Source: Deinococcus roseus
Lineage (GTDB): Bacteria > Deinococcota > Deinococci > Deinococcales > Deinococcaceae
Reading direction: 5' to 3'
Assembly: GCF_014646895.1 (NCBI RefSeq)
Contig: NZ_BMOD01000013.1
Coordinates: forward strand, 62,001 to 126,000
Length of the DNA: 64,000 bases
This document shows, in pieces, positions 35,342-43,667 of the stretch. Every line of letters starts with the position of its first letter. Position 1 is the first letter of the stretch. The notes under the pieces were generated by a model, which saw nothing but the letters and a program-made list of their open reading frames with translations, was not told the DNA's origin and ran no database searches. Both the position numbers and the translations under genes were made by a program.

Positions 35342-35800
35342 TCAAACAAAAGCCCCTGTGGGTTCTGGCACCACCACGCCTTTTTTGAAGCAGAAGTTGG
35401 CGTAGGTGCGCAGCTCTCCGGTCACCACAAAAGCGTAGGCGTTCTGGGTCCGTTCGTAAAAAGCGAAGCGTTCGATGGGTTCACATTGCTCCGGCCTGAT
35501 CTCGTGTTGTGCCAGCACCTGTAAAACGTCCTGCTGGGCGGAATTGACAAAACCTTCTGGGGCGTTGCAGACCTGCATGTAGCCCACTGGGTGTTTCACC
35601 TGGTCCAGCGGGAACACCGACAGAATCGCTTCACAGGCCCGCTGAAGCGAAATGCCGTCCAGCCTGAGGATCGGGCGGCCCCTGGCGAGGGTGGACGCTG
35701 TGAAATTGGCATCCACCACGAACAGTTCGTCTCCATGCCCCATCTCGCAGAGCAGTTTCAAAAGCTCCGGGGAAAGCAGGGGATCGATGCCTCTGAGCAT
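35342..35800 (-). CDS. fucU: RbsD/FucU-family sugar mutarotase
   Basis: The 152-residue protein matches the RbsD/FucU family, closer to FucU: MLRGIDPLLSPELLKLL at the start, the active-site GHGDELFVVDANF segment (His22) and an ERTQNAYAFVVTGE core followed by YANFCFKKGVV. These enzymes interconvert anomeric or ring forms of free sugars. It follows the FrcC-like permease by 4 bp, so here it may speed conversion between fructose ring forms after uptake. Fucose or ribose is the textbook substrate of the family, and no fucose genes are present. Confidence 0.85.
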   Translation of the reverse strand: MLRGIDPLLSPELLKLLCEMGHGDELFVVDANFTASTLARGRPILRLDGISLQRACEAILSVFPLDQVKHPVGYMQVCNAPEGFVNSAQQDVLQVLAQHEIRPEQCEPIERFAFYERTQNAYAFVVTGELRTYANFCFKKGVVVPEPTGAFV

Positions 35801-35804
35801 GCGT

Positions 35805-36800
35805 TCAGGCTTTCTTGCGGGTGAGCTGGTCTGCAGCCACGGCCAGAATCACCAGAATGCCGGTGATCAGGATCTGGTACACCGAGGGGACGCCGGTCAG
35901 GGTGAGGCCGTTTCTGAACACACCCACGATCAGTGCGCCCAGCAGGGTTCCGAAGATCATGCCGCGCCCACCGAACAGGCTGGTTCCGCCCAGCACCACT
36001 GCGGTGATGGTGTCGAGGTTGTCGGTGGCTCCGGCGTTGGGGTCGCCCACTCCGGTGCGGGACACCAGCAAGAGGCCTGCAACGCTGTAAATCAATCCAG
36101 CCATGGTGTACACGCCCAGCAGCACACGGTTGGTGGGAATGCCGGTCAGACGGGCAGCTTCGGGGTTGTTGCCCACAGCGTAAATGTGGCGGCCAGGGGC
36201 GGTTTCGGTCAGGAAAATCCACACCACGATGTACAGCACAATCATCAGCACGGTGCCGTAGGTGATGGCGGTGCCCCCAATGTGAAAGGTGTTGCCAAAG
36301 AAGGTCAGGGCGGCAGGCAGTCCGGTCTGGGTCTGGGCGTTGGAGTAGATCTGGGTGATGGCAAAGGCGATGTTGTAGGTGCCCAGGGTCACGATGAAAG
36401 GCGGCAGTTTAATACGGGTCACCAGCAGCCCGTTCAAGAAGCCCACCGCTGTGGAGACCAGTGCACCCGCCATGATGGCCAGGATGGGGTTGAGGCCAGA
36501 TTCCACCGCCAGTTTGGTCATCACGATGGTTCCGAGCACCATCACCATCCCGCAGGACAGGTCAATGCCCGCGGTCAGGATGATCAGGGTCTGGCCAATG
36601 GCCATCACCCCGACCACCATCACCTGTTGCAAAATCAGGGAGAAGTTCTGCCCGCTGAGAAAACGGTCCGACTGGGTGGCGAAGAAAGCGCTGGCAAGCA
36701 GAAGGGCCACGATGGGACCCAGCAAATTCAGGCTGTTGAGGCGTTTAAGCACGGGATTGCCCCCTGTGGTGCGGGCTTTGCTGGTGTTCTGGATGGTCAT
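35805..36800 (-). CDS. frcC: CUT2 ABC permease, FrcC/RbsC type (fructose inferred)
   Basis: The 331-residue protein has about ten membrane helices and the RbsC-family motifs TAGIDLSCGMVMVLGTIV, GNNPEAARLTGI and AVVLGGTSLFGGRG. It forms a homodimeric sugar channel energised by an RbsA-type ATPase. The binding protein encoded upstream resembles FrcB of rhizobia, which makes fructose the best substrate guess. It is the middle gene of frcB-frcC-fucU. Confidence 0.88.
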   Translation of the reverse strand: MTIQNTSKARTTGGNPVLKRLNSLNLLGPIVALLLASAFFATQSDRFLSGQNFSLILQQVMVVGVMAIGQTLIILTAGIDLSCGMVMVLGTIVMTKLAVESGLNPILAIMAGALVSTAVGFLNGLLVTRIKLPPFIVTLGTYNIAFAITQIYSNAQTQTGLPAALTFFGNTFHIGGTAITYGTVLMIVLYIVVWIFLTETAPGRHIYAVGNNPEAARLTGIPTNRVLLGVYTMAGLIYSVAGLLLVSRTGVGDPNAGATDNLDTITAVVLGGTSLFGGRGMIFGTLLGALIVGVFRNGLTLTGVPSVYQILITGILVILAVAADQLTRKKA

Positions 36801-36817
36801 GGTGAAAGGCCTTTCCA

Positions 36818-36843
36818 GGGAGAAGGTTTTTTGACCTTCTCCC
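36818..36843 (-). terminator. Stem-loop between frcB-like and frcC-like genes
   Basis: GGGAGAAGGT and ACCTTCTCCC form a 10-bp stem around a TTTTTG-type loop, after the binding-protein gene and before the permease. It probably tunes the ratio of binding protein to permease. Confidence 0.6.
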
Positions 36844-36930
36844 CTGTGTGGATGGATGAAAGATGTCAGTCAGCGGTTTCACCTGATCCTGCTTTCCTGA
36901 CGCTGCTGTGCCGTCACAATTTGAAAGGTC

Positions 36931-37902
36931 TTACTTCACACCCCAGCAGTTGTTGAGGCCGAACTTGGTGTCTTTGCTGGGCACCCCTTTCATGCGTTTG
37001 TCGGTGATCAGGGTGACGCCCGTGTCGGTGTAGCCTGTGGTCTTTTTGCCGGTCAAGATATAGTTTACCCCGGCCTCCACGCCCAGAGAAGCCATTTTCA
37101 GGGGGTACTGCTGGGAGGTGGCAGCGATCACTCCGGCCTGCACGTTCTTCACTCCGGTGCAACCACCGTCAATGGAGACGATCATCACTTCTTTTTCGCG
37201 GCCAATGGCTTTGAGGGCCTGATAAGCACCTGCAGCGGCGGGTTCGTTGATGGTGTACACCAGGTTGATTTCGGGGTCTTTCTGCAGGCAGTTCTCCATG
37301 GCGGTCTGGCCTTTGGCCTGGTCGCCGTAACTGTCCTGCATGCACACCACGCGGGCATCTTTGTCGTTTTTGATGCCATAGCCATTCAGGAAGCCATTGT
37401 GACGGTCGATGCCCACGGGGTGTCCAGGGAAGAGGTCCAGGGTGGCGATCTTCACGGGTTTGTTGCCAAAAGCAGCCTTGGCGTATTGTCCGATCAACAT
37501 GCCTGCTTTGTAGTTGTCGGTGGCGAACAGGGCGTCCACGGCGCTTTCAGGGTCGGTGGGGCTGTCCAGGGCAATCACCATCACGCCCTGCTTGCGGGCT
37601 TTTTCCAGAGCGGGCACGATGGCCTGCGCGTTGTTGGGGGTGATCAGGATGGTTTTTGCTCCGGCAGCGATCATGTTTTCCAGAGCAGTCACCTGTCCGG
37701 CGTTGTCTCCGTCTGCTTTGCCTGCTCCGGTCAGCAGTTTGGCACCTTTGGCCTTGGCGGCTTTCTGTGCGCCTTCTTTCATCTTCACAAAGAAGGGGTT
37801 GGTTTCGGTTTTGGTGATCAGGCCAATGATGGGCTGGTCGGCAGCGAAGGCAACGGTGGCGGTGAGCAGCACAGACAGGGCAGACAGACGTTTCATGTTC
37901 AT
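36931..37902 (-). CDS. frcB: Fructose-type ABC substrate-binding protein (FrcB-like)
   Basis: The 323-residue protein has a Sec signal peptide ending near AFAAD, followed by the RbsB-fold type I periplasmic-binding domain. The segments IGLITKTETNPFFVKMKEGA, DGDNAGQVTALENMIAAGAK and VIALDSPTDPESAVDALFAT closely follow rhizobial FrcB as I remember it, as does the C-terminal GVIAATSQQYPLKMASLG. It should bind fructose (possibly ribose or mannose as well) outside the membrane. The ATG at 37902 has AGGAGAG upstream. It heads the operon frcB-frcC-fucU and is divergent from an RbsA-type ATPase gene. Confidence 0.88.
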   Translation of the reverse strand: MNMKRLSALSVLLTATVAFAADQPIIGLITKTETNPFFVKMKEGAQKAAKAKGAKLLTGAGKADGDNAGQVTALENMIAAGAKTILITPNNAQAIVPALEKARKQGVMVIALDSPTDPESAVDALFATDNYKAGMLIGQYAKAAFGNKPVKIATLDLFPGHPVGIDRHNGFLNGYGIKNDKDARVVCMQDSYGDQAKGQTAMENCLQKDPEINLVYTINEPAAAGAYQALKAIGREKEVMIVSIDGGCTGVKNVQAGVIAATSQQYPLKMASLGVEAGVNYILTGKKTTGYTDTGVTLITDKRMKGVPSKDTKFGLNNCWGVK

Positions 37903-38012
37903 GGTGGTTTCTCTCCTGTGGACAGACAACAGAACTGGCGGTCACACCAGGGGTATGGTGTGCAGCTCTTTTGCACGTTTTGTGGGGTGAAGTTGTTGCG
38001 GTCCTGACATGG

Positions 38013-38041
38013 ACTGTACTCGAAGTTTTCACCCAGGTCAA
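38013..38041 (-). promoter_or_regulatory. Promoter of the frcB-frcC-fucU operon
   Basis: On the minus strand: TTGACC (38041-38036), a 17-bp spacer and TACAGT (38018-38013). It lies about 110 bp upstream of the frcB start and 30 bp downstream of the palindromes at 38070-38110. Confidence 0.7.
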
Positions 38042-38069
38042 TCGCTGCATGCATTACAAACCCTGCACA

Positions 38070-38110
38070 TTTGCAGAAATATTTCTGCAAACTCTCACTG
38101 CAAGTTGCAG
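38070..38110. promoter_or_regulatory. Two adjacent palindromes in the frcB/ATPase divergent region
   Basis: The first (38070-38091) is a perfect 22-bp palindrome with arm TTTGCAGAAAT. The second (38098-38110) is CTGCAAGTTGCAG. Both share the TGCA(A/G) theme with sites at 29258, 31729 and 41609. The stretch around 38371-38389 (TTGCATGCATTTGCATGA) repeats it again. Confidence 0.65.
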
Positions 38111-38416
38111 AAAAGTCTTTGCAATGGATGAAAAAACCACATGGAACCGCTTCCCATAGCCTGATCGAAAGGCAGACAATCAATCAAAACAAATGCTTTA
38201 CTCCACCTTCAATGTACCCGGTACAAACCGCTTGTGAAGCAAAACACCTGTTCTGCAAGCCCTTTCCTGCCCCATTTGCACCAGCAGCACATTGTGAACA
38301 TTCCCACAGAAAACCAAAGTGGCTGCAATTTCAGTACAATCAGAACAAGACCCAGACGCTGCACACCCTTCTTGCATGCATTTGCATGACCCTGCTGGAT
38401 GACCTTGCTGCGGTTT

Positions 38417-38425
38417 TGCCATAAT
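38417..38425 (+). promoter_or_regulatory. Extended -10 promoter of the first RbsA-type ATPase gene
   Basis: TG-C-CATAAT forms an extended -10 box 14 bp upstream of the ATG. No good -35 is visible, which is common for extended -10 promoters or for activator-dependent ones. Confidence 0.45.
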
Positions 38426-38439
38426 GGTCAGGAGCCTTC

Positions 38440-40026
38440 ATGTCCACGATCCAGCCTCCCCTCTTAGAGATGCGCGCCATCAGCAAACACTTTCCAGGCG
38501 TCAAAGCCCTGCATCAGGTCAACCTGGTGCTGTACCCCGGCGAGGTGCTGGCCCTGATGGGCGAAAACGGCGCGGGCAAATCCACCCTGATGAAAGTGCT
38601 GGTGGGGGCCTACCAGCCCAGCGAAGGCCAGATTTTCATCGATGGCAAAGCCGTGCGCATGAAAGACCCGCGCTCTGCACGGGGCATGGGCATCCATTTG
38701 ATCTACCAGGAACCCAACCTGGCCCTCAACATGAAAGTCACCGAGAACATCTTCCTGGGCGCAGAAAAAACCCAGTGGGGACTCCTCAGTTTCCAGCAGA
38801 TGCGCAAAATCACCCAGCAGGTGCTGGAACAGGTCGGGGCCACCTTCTCGCCAGACGCCCTGGTGGGAGATTTGTCCCGTGCAGAAGGGCAACTGGTGGA
38901 AATTGCCCGCGCCCTGGCCTTCAAACCCCGCGTGCTGGTGCTGGACGAACCCACTGCAGCGCTGAGTGAGCACGAAAGCCAGCGGCTCTTTGAAATCATC
39001 AAACACCTGCGGGGGCAGGGTCTGGGCATCGTGTACATTTCGCACCGCATGTCGGAGGTCTACAACCTGGCAGACCGGGTCAGTGTGCTCAGAAATGGCG
39101 TGCTGATCGGCACCGTGCAACGCGGACCCGAAGACCCCAACCGTTCCCCCGTGGACCCCAGGCGGGCAGGCATCAACGCCGAAAAACTGGTGCAGATGAT
39201 GCTGGGACAATCCCTGCAGGAATTCCAGAAAAACCCCCAGGGCACCCCCAGAAAACCCGTTCTGGAACTCATTCAGGTCACAGATGGCAAGAAAATCAAA
39301 CCCACCTCCCTGACCCTCAGAGAAGGGGAAATAGTGGGACTGGGTGGCCTGGTGGGCTCCGGGCGCACCGAACTGGCCAGGCTGATCTGCGGGGTCTCTC
39401 CCCTCAAAAGCGGCAAAATCTGGCTGCAAGGCAACATGCTGGACCTCAAAAGCCCCAGAGACGCCATCCAGGCAGGCATGGTTTATGTCCCGGAAGACCG
39501 CGTGAACGACGGCCTGTTTGCTCGCCTGAGTGTCTCCGAAAACATCTCCATCGGGGTGCTGGAACGCCACTCCCACATGGGCCTGCTGAACTTCTCCGAG
39601 GTGGCCAGACAGGTCAAAAACACCGTCACACGCCTCAACATCAAACTCTCCAGCCTGCACACCACCGTGGAAGACCTATCTGGTGGCAACCAGCAGAAAC
39701 TGCTGCTGGCCCGCTACCTGTCCCTGAACCCCAGAATCCTGCTGCTGGACGAACCCACCGCCGGAATTGATGTGGCCACCCGTGCCGAACTGTACCGCAC
39801 CCTCTCCAGCCTTGCAGCATCTGGCATGACCATCCTGTTCATCTCCTCAGACAGCGCAGAACTGGTACAGATCGCAGACCGGGTGCTGGTGATGAAAGAA
39901 GGCGAACTGGTGGGAGAAATCGATCCTGCACGCGGAGAAAGCATCACCCTGGAACACATCATGGAGTTTGCTACAGGTTTGAAGGGCTTCACGCCTGAGG
40001 ACTGGAAGAAGAGGCATGTGCTGTGA
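38440..40026 (+). CDS. RbsA/MglA-type double-domain sugar ABC ATPase
   Basis: The 528-residue protein has two ABC domains. The first has Walker A GENGAGKST, a divergent signature LSRAEGQ and Walker B VLVLDEPTAAL. The second has the degenerate Walker A GLVGSGRTE typical of this family, signature LSGGNQQK and Walker B LLLDEPTAGID. A proline/arginine-rich segment (EDPNRSPVDPRRAG) lengthens the end of the first domain. It faces the frcBC operon across a shared control region, so it most likely energises FrcC. The rhizobial FrcA is a single-domain ATPase, so the organisation differs. Confidence 0.9.
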   Translation: MSTIQPPLLEMRAISKHFPGVKALHQVNLVLYPGEVLALMGENGAGKSTLMKVLVGAYQPSEGQIFIDGKAVRMKDPRSARGMGIHLIYQEPNLALNMKVTENIFLGAEKTQWGLLSFQQMRKITQQVLEQVGATFSPDALVGDLSRAEGQLVEIARALAFKPRVLVLDEPTAALSEHESQRLFEIIKHLRGQGLGIVYISHRMSEVYNLADRVSVLRNGVLIGTVQRGPEDPNRSPVDPRRAGINAEKLVQMMLGQSLQEFQKNPQGTPRKPVLELIQVTDGKKIKPTSLTLREGEIVGLGGLVGSGRTELARLICGVSPLKSGKIWLQGNMLDLKSPRDAIQAGMVYVPEDRVNDGLFARLSVSENISIGVLERHSHMGLLNFSEVARQVKNTVTRLNIKLSSLHTTVEDLSGGNQQKLLLARYLSLNPRILLLDEPTAGIDVATRAELYRTLSSLAASGMTILFISSDSAELVQIADRVLVMKEGELVGEIDPARGESITLEHIMEFATGLKGFTPEDWKKRHVL

Positions 40027-40034
40027 GGGGTAAA

Positions 40035-40280
40035 GCCGAGGGCCGAGGGCCGAAAGACAAGAGCCGAGAGCCGAGAGCCGAGGGCCGAGGGCAACGATCT
40101 CTTTCAGGCTGGGTTCTGCTGAACACATGTGGTGATGCCACAGGAAGCAATTCGCTTGCAAGAAACCTTCTTTCTTCCCAAATTCCGATGCAACGGCTTC
40201 AGAAACCCTTCCAGCAAGGCCCTGATGGGCTCCACCCATTCAGATCAAATGCCCTCGGCCCTCGGCCCTCGGCCCTCGGC
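40035..40280. repeat. Heptad-armed inverted repeat element, copy 2
   Basis: The left arm (40035-40095) contains about eight heptads of the form GCCGAGG or GCCGAGA and ends in GGGCAAC. The right arm (40251-40280) is four inverse heptads starting GCCCTCGG. About 155 bp of unique sequence lies between. The element fills the gap between the ATPase and lacI genes. Confidence 0.75.
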
Positions 40281-40316
40281 ATTCTTTCACCCCCGTCCCA
40301 ACGCACAAAACACCCC

Positions 40317-40344
40317 TTCACACCACAACAAGATCGGATAGAAT
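40317..40344 (+). promoter_or_regulatory. Promoter of the lacI gene at 40360
   Basis: TTCACA (40317-40322), a 16-bp spacer and TAGAAT (40339-40344) precede the ATG by 15 bp. The promoter lies just outside the right arm of the heptad element. Confidence 0.55.
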
Positions 40345-40359
40345 CTGAGGGTAAACGAT

Positions 40360-41364
40360 ATGGCGACGATTGAAGACGTGGCAAAAGAAGCGGGGGTGTC
40401 CCCGAGCACGGTGTCCAGGGCACTCAGCAGGCCGGACATGGTTTCCCAGGACACCCGGGACCGCATTCTGGCGGTGGCCCACCAGCTGGGGTATCAGGCC
40501 ATTCAGCAGGCCAGGCTGGTCAAACAGCAGGCCTCCACGTCCATTGCGCTGCTGGTCACCGATCTGGAAAATCCTTTTTATGCCACCCTCGCCAAGGGGG
40601 TGCAGGCCGTGGCAGACCAGCACGGCTGCAACGTGCTTTTGTACGACACCGAGGAAGACGAACTGAAAGAAGAGCGCTTCCTGAAAGTCGCCATGCAGCA
40701 GAAAATCCAGGGCCTGCTGATCGTGCCGACCAAAGGCACCCTGAACCACCTGAAAGAGCTTGCAGAAGTGCCCGTGGTGGAACTGGACTGTGCTTCGGGA
40801 TTCTCCGGGGTGGGTCAGGTGCTGGCGGAAAACGTGCGGGGCACCGTGCTGGCCATGGACCACCTGATTTCGCTGGGGCACAAGAAAATTGGGTTCATTG
40901 GTGGACCTCCAGACATGTCCAGCACAGCAGAACGCCTGGAAGGATACCAGCAGGCCCTCGCGCTGGCAGGGTTGCTGCGGGACCCCCGCTGGATCACTTA
41001 TGGGTACGGTCTGGAATCTGGGGCAGCAGAAGTCACCCGCAAACTGATGGCCCTGCCCAAAGAGCCCCGTCCCACTGCGCTTTTTGTTGGCAATGCAGAC
41101 ATGATGATCGGGACTTTGACTGCGCTGCAGGACCTGAAACTGAAAGTGCCCCAGGATGTCTCCGTGGTGGGTTTCGATGATCCCCCCTGGGCCAAAATCC
41201 TGCAGCCTCCCCTGACCGTGGTGGCCCAGTCCCCTTACGAGATGGGCCGGGTGGCCTGCGGCATCCTGATGCAGAACCTGCAACGGGAATTTGTGCTTCC
41301 ACCACTGAACATCCGCCTCCCCACACAGCTGATTGTGCGGGGATCCACCGAACGTTTGCGCTGA
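40360..41364 (+). CDS. LacI-family regulator between the two sugar ATPase genes
   Basis: The 334-residue protein has a helix-turn-helix (IEDVAKEAGVSPSTVSRALS), a hinge (YQAIQQARLVKQQ) and the usual effector domain (IALLVTDLENPFYATLAKGV; SLGHKKIGFIGGPP). It lies between the two RbsA-type ATPase genes and near the frc operon, so it is the best candidate for the TGCAA/TTGCA palindromes around those promoters. The effector could be fructose or a phosphorylated derivative; this is inference. Confidence 0.88.
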   Translation: MATIEDVAKEAGVSPSTVSRALSRPDMVSQDTRDRILAVAHQLGYQAIQQARLVKQQASTSIALLVTDLENPFYATLAKGVQAVADQHGCNVLLYDTEEDELKEERFLKVAMQQKIQGLLIVPTKGTLNHLKELAEVPVVELDCASGFSGVGQVLAENVRGTVLAMDHLISLGHKKIGFIGGPPDMSSTAERLEGYQQALALAGLLRDPRWITYGYGLESGAAEVTRKLMALPKEPRPTALFVGNADMMIGTLTALQDLKLKVPQDVSVVGFDDPPWAKILQPPLTVVAQSPYEMGRVACGILMQNLQREFVLPPLNIRLPTQLIVRGSTERLR

Positions 41365-41392
41365 GGGGGATTTAAAACCCTTCCTGCCGAGA

Positions 41393-41419
41393 GGGCGCAG
41401 CACGCTGCCCCCCTGCAGG
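41393..41419. repeat. REP-like palindrome, copy 4
   Basis: GGGCGCAGC, two bases, then GCTGCCCCC with one mismatch in the stem, followed by CTGCAG instead of CTACAG. It is closest to the copy at 31895. Confidence 0.6.
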
Positions 41420-41443
41420 TCTGGTTTGAAATTTCGTCCAATA

Positions 41444-41466
41444 GGGGCGAGGCGTGCCCCCTACAT
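41444..41466. repeat. REP-like palindrome, copy 5, truncated
   Basis: GGGGCGAGGCGTGCC runs directly into CCCTACA, so part of the second arm is missing. It is closest to the copy at 35099. Confidence 0.55.
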
Positions 41467-41492
41467 TGATCAATTCCATGTTTTGATCTGTT

Positions 41493-41512
41493 GCCCTCGG
41501 CCCTCGGCCCTT
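41493..41512. repeat. Heptad array, single arm with the GTTGCCC boundary
   Basis: Two CTCGGCC heptads follow GTTGCCC, the exact complement of the GGGCAAC that ends the left arms at 17766 and 40095. No partner arm was identified. Confidence 0.5.
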
Positions 41513-41608
41513 CTTGACCCGACGACGCGGTCCAAAGCGGTTTGTGACCGCTGGGTCGCTCGGCATCTTTCCCCCTGCAAACCCTCAAATGCAAGATTTC
41601 ATGAAAAT

Positions 41609-41662
41609 TGCAAACAAGTTTGCAGAATAAACCTTGCCATCTTGCAGAGGGTGTGTCACAAT
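41609..41662 (+). promoter_or_regulatory. Operator and promoter of the second RbsA-type ATPase gene
   Basis: The perfect palindrome TGCAAACAAGTTTGCA (41609-41624) lies 9 bp before TTGCCA (41634-41639), which is followed by a 17-bp spacer and CACAAT (41657-41662). The 200-bp leader after it holds no gene. Confidence 0.6.
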
Positions 41663-41870
41663 GACCAGACAGACACAAGACCCGTTCACCTTGCCCACAG
41701 ACACAACCCACAACCGGTCATCCTGCATGGATGGATCCTGCGACACCTGCTGTCCCGGTTCAGCCCTTTCTGGCGACCTGCCCCTTTGAGCAGGGATCGC
41801 TGGCTCCATTTTCTCCCCTTCAAGCCCTTCCCCAGAACGCTCTCGTTTTGCTTTCCAAAGGACCCGTCAA

Positions 41871-43391
41871 ATGAAGAAACCCATGCTGGACATGAAAGAC
41901 ATCTCGAAACGCTTCGGCAACTTCTACGCCCTGAAGGGGGTGCAACTGCAAGCCTACGCCGGAGAGGTGCTGGCCCTGATGGGTGAAAACGGTGCAGGCA
42001 AATCCACCCTGATGAAAATTCTGGCCGGGGTGTACTCCAGTGACACCGGCAGCGTGCAAATTGACGGCAAGGAAGTGCACATCAAGAACCCTGTGCAGGC
42101 CCGCAAAGAAGGCATCAACCTGATTTACCAGGAGCTCAGCATCGCCATTCATTTGAATGTGGCAGAGAACGTGTTCATGGGGGCACAGCCCCAGAATGCG
42201 CTGGGTTTTGTGGATTTTGCCCACATGCACACCGAGACCGCCAAAGTGCTGGAGAAACTGGGGGCACGCTTCAATTCGCACACCATGGCCAGTGAACTGT
42301 CCATTGCAGAGCAGCAACTGGTGGAAATTGCCCGCGCACTGGTGCACAAGAGCAAAGTTTTGATCATGGACGAGCCCACCGCCACCCTTTCAGACCGCGA
42401 AACCGAGCGTCTGTTTGCCCTGATCCGGCAACTGCGCGATGAGGGCATCGCCATCATTTACATCTCGCACCGCATGCCCGAGGTCTATGAACTGGCAGAC
42501 CGGGTGTCTGTCATCCGGGACGGCACCTACGTGGGCACCCTGCAGAAGCATGAAATCGACCCGGACCGCATCGTGCACATGATGGTGGGCCGCGAACTCA
42601 CCGATTTCTACCAGCGCAGCAAACTCTCCCACATTGGCGAGGTGATGCTGAAAGTGGACAACCTCTCCAGCAAAGGGGTGGTGCATCCCTGCTCGTTTGA
42701 AGTGCATGCCGGAGAGATTCTGGGGATTGCCGGACTGGTGGGTGCAGGCCGCACCGAACTGGCGAGGTTGCTCTTTGGTGCAGACCCCAGGTCTTCTGGC
42801 GAGGTGTGGCTGCAAGGCGAAAAACTGAACATCCGTTCCCCCCAGGATGCCGTAAGGGCTGGCATTGGCTACCTGCCAGAGGACCGCAAATCGCAGGGAC
42901 TCTTCCTGCAGATGAGCGCCCTGGAAAACATCGGGATGAACGTGCTGGAAAAACACAGCAAGTGGGGCCTGCTGAATTACAGGGTGCTGGAGAAACTGAC
43001 CAAAGACGCCATTCAGTCCATGGCCCTGAAGGTCAGCAGTCCCAGGGATCTGGCCATTGATCTGTCGGGAGGCAACCAGCAGAAACTGCTGCTGGCCCGC
43101 TGGATGGAGATTCAGCCCAGAGTGCTGATTCTGGACGAACCGACCCGTGGGGTGGATGTGGGGGCCAAGAGCGAAATCTACCGCATGATGGGCGAACTGG
43201 CCGCAAAGGGCGTGGCGGTGATCTGCATCAGCAGCGAACTGCTGGAAGTGATGGGCCTTGCAGACCGCATCCTGGTGATGCGTGAAGGTGAAATCGTCGG
43301 GGAGGTGAGTGGCAAGGAAATCGAGCAGGACAACATCATGCGCATGGCCACCGGAGCGGAGTACATTCCTTCAGCCCTGGTCGGAGCGTAA
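41871..43391 (+). CDS. Second RbsA/MglA-type double-domain sugar ABC ATPase
   Basis: The 506-residue protein has an N-terminal ABC domain (GENGAGKST, signature ELSIAEQQ, Walker B VLIMDEPTATL) and a C-terminal ABC domain (degenerate GLVGAGRTE, signature LSGGNQQK, Walker B ILDEPTRGVD). It is clearly related to the ATPase at 38440 but lacks the proline/arginine insertion. No permease or binding-protein gene lies beside it. It may be an alternative motor for FrcC or serve a transporter encoded elsewhere. AAAGGA precedes the ATG. Confidence 0.9.
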   Translation: MKKPMLDMKDISKRFGNFYALKGVQLQAYAGEVLALMGENGAGKSTLMKILAGVYSSDTGSVQIDGKEVHIKNPVQARKEGINLIYQELSIAIHLNVAENVFMGAQPQNALGFVDFAHMHTETAKVLEKLGARFNSHTMASELSIAEQQLVEIARALVHKSKVLIMDEPTATLSDRETERLFALIRQLRDEGIAIIYISHRMPEVYELADRVSVIRDGTYVGTLQKHEIDPDRIVHMMVGRELTDFYQRSKLSHIGEVMLKVDNLSSKGVVHPCSFEVHAGEILGIAGLVGAGRTELARLLFGADPRSSGEVWLQGEKLNIRSPQDAVRAGIGYLPEDRKSQGLFLQMSALENIGMNVLEKHSKWGLLNYRVLEKLTKDAIQSMALKVSSPRDLAIDLSGGNQQKLLLARWMEIQPRVLILDEPTRGVDVGAKSEIYRMMGELAAKGVAVICISSELLEVMGLADRILVMREGEIVGEVSGKEIEQDNIMRMATGAEYIPSALVGA

Positions 43392-43489
43392 AGCAGCACC
43401 CTCTCAGCGTCCAGAAGACCTCCTGCACACTCCTTTTCTGGTTTTCTGGACGTTACTTTTTCCTTACCGAACGCTTAAGATTTCAGCTG

Positions 43490-43518
43490 TTGTTCAGCTT
43501 GCATGGGTGCGCTACACT
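43490..43518 (+). promoter_or_regulatory. Possible promoter of the gene at 43668
   Basis: TTGTTC (43490-43495), a 17-bp spacer and TACACT (43513-43518) match sigma-A spacing, with about 150 bp of leader before the next start codon. Confidence 0.45.
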
Positions 43519-43667
43519 GTTTTTGGAACCTCTTCCACTTCTGATTTTCTACCCCTCCAGACGGATGGCGCCTGCCATCCCTCCCCTTCTGATGGCCGTC
43601 CGGCCCACCACCTGGGACCAGGACATCTTCATCCGCACCTCCCGTTTTTGCAGAAGGAGAAAGAACC

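Larger units (their letters stand above)
41365..41870. other. Intergenic region with repeats and a promoter
   Basis: No gene was seen in these 506 bp. They contain two REP-like copies (41393, 41444), a single heptad arm (41493-41512, GCCCTCGG repeated and preceded by GTT) and the operator plus promoter of the second ATPase gene (41609-41662). Confidence 0.55.
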
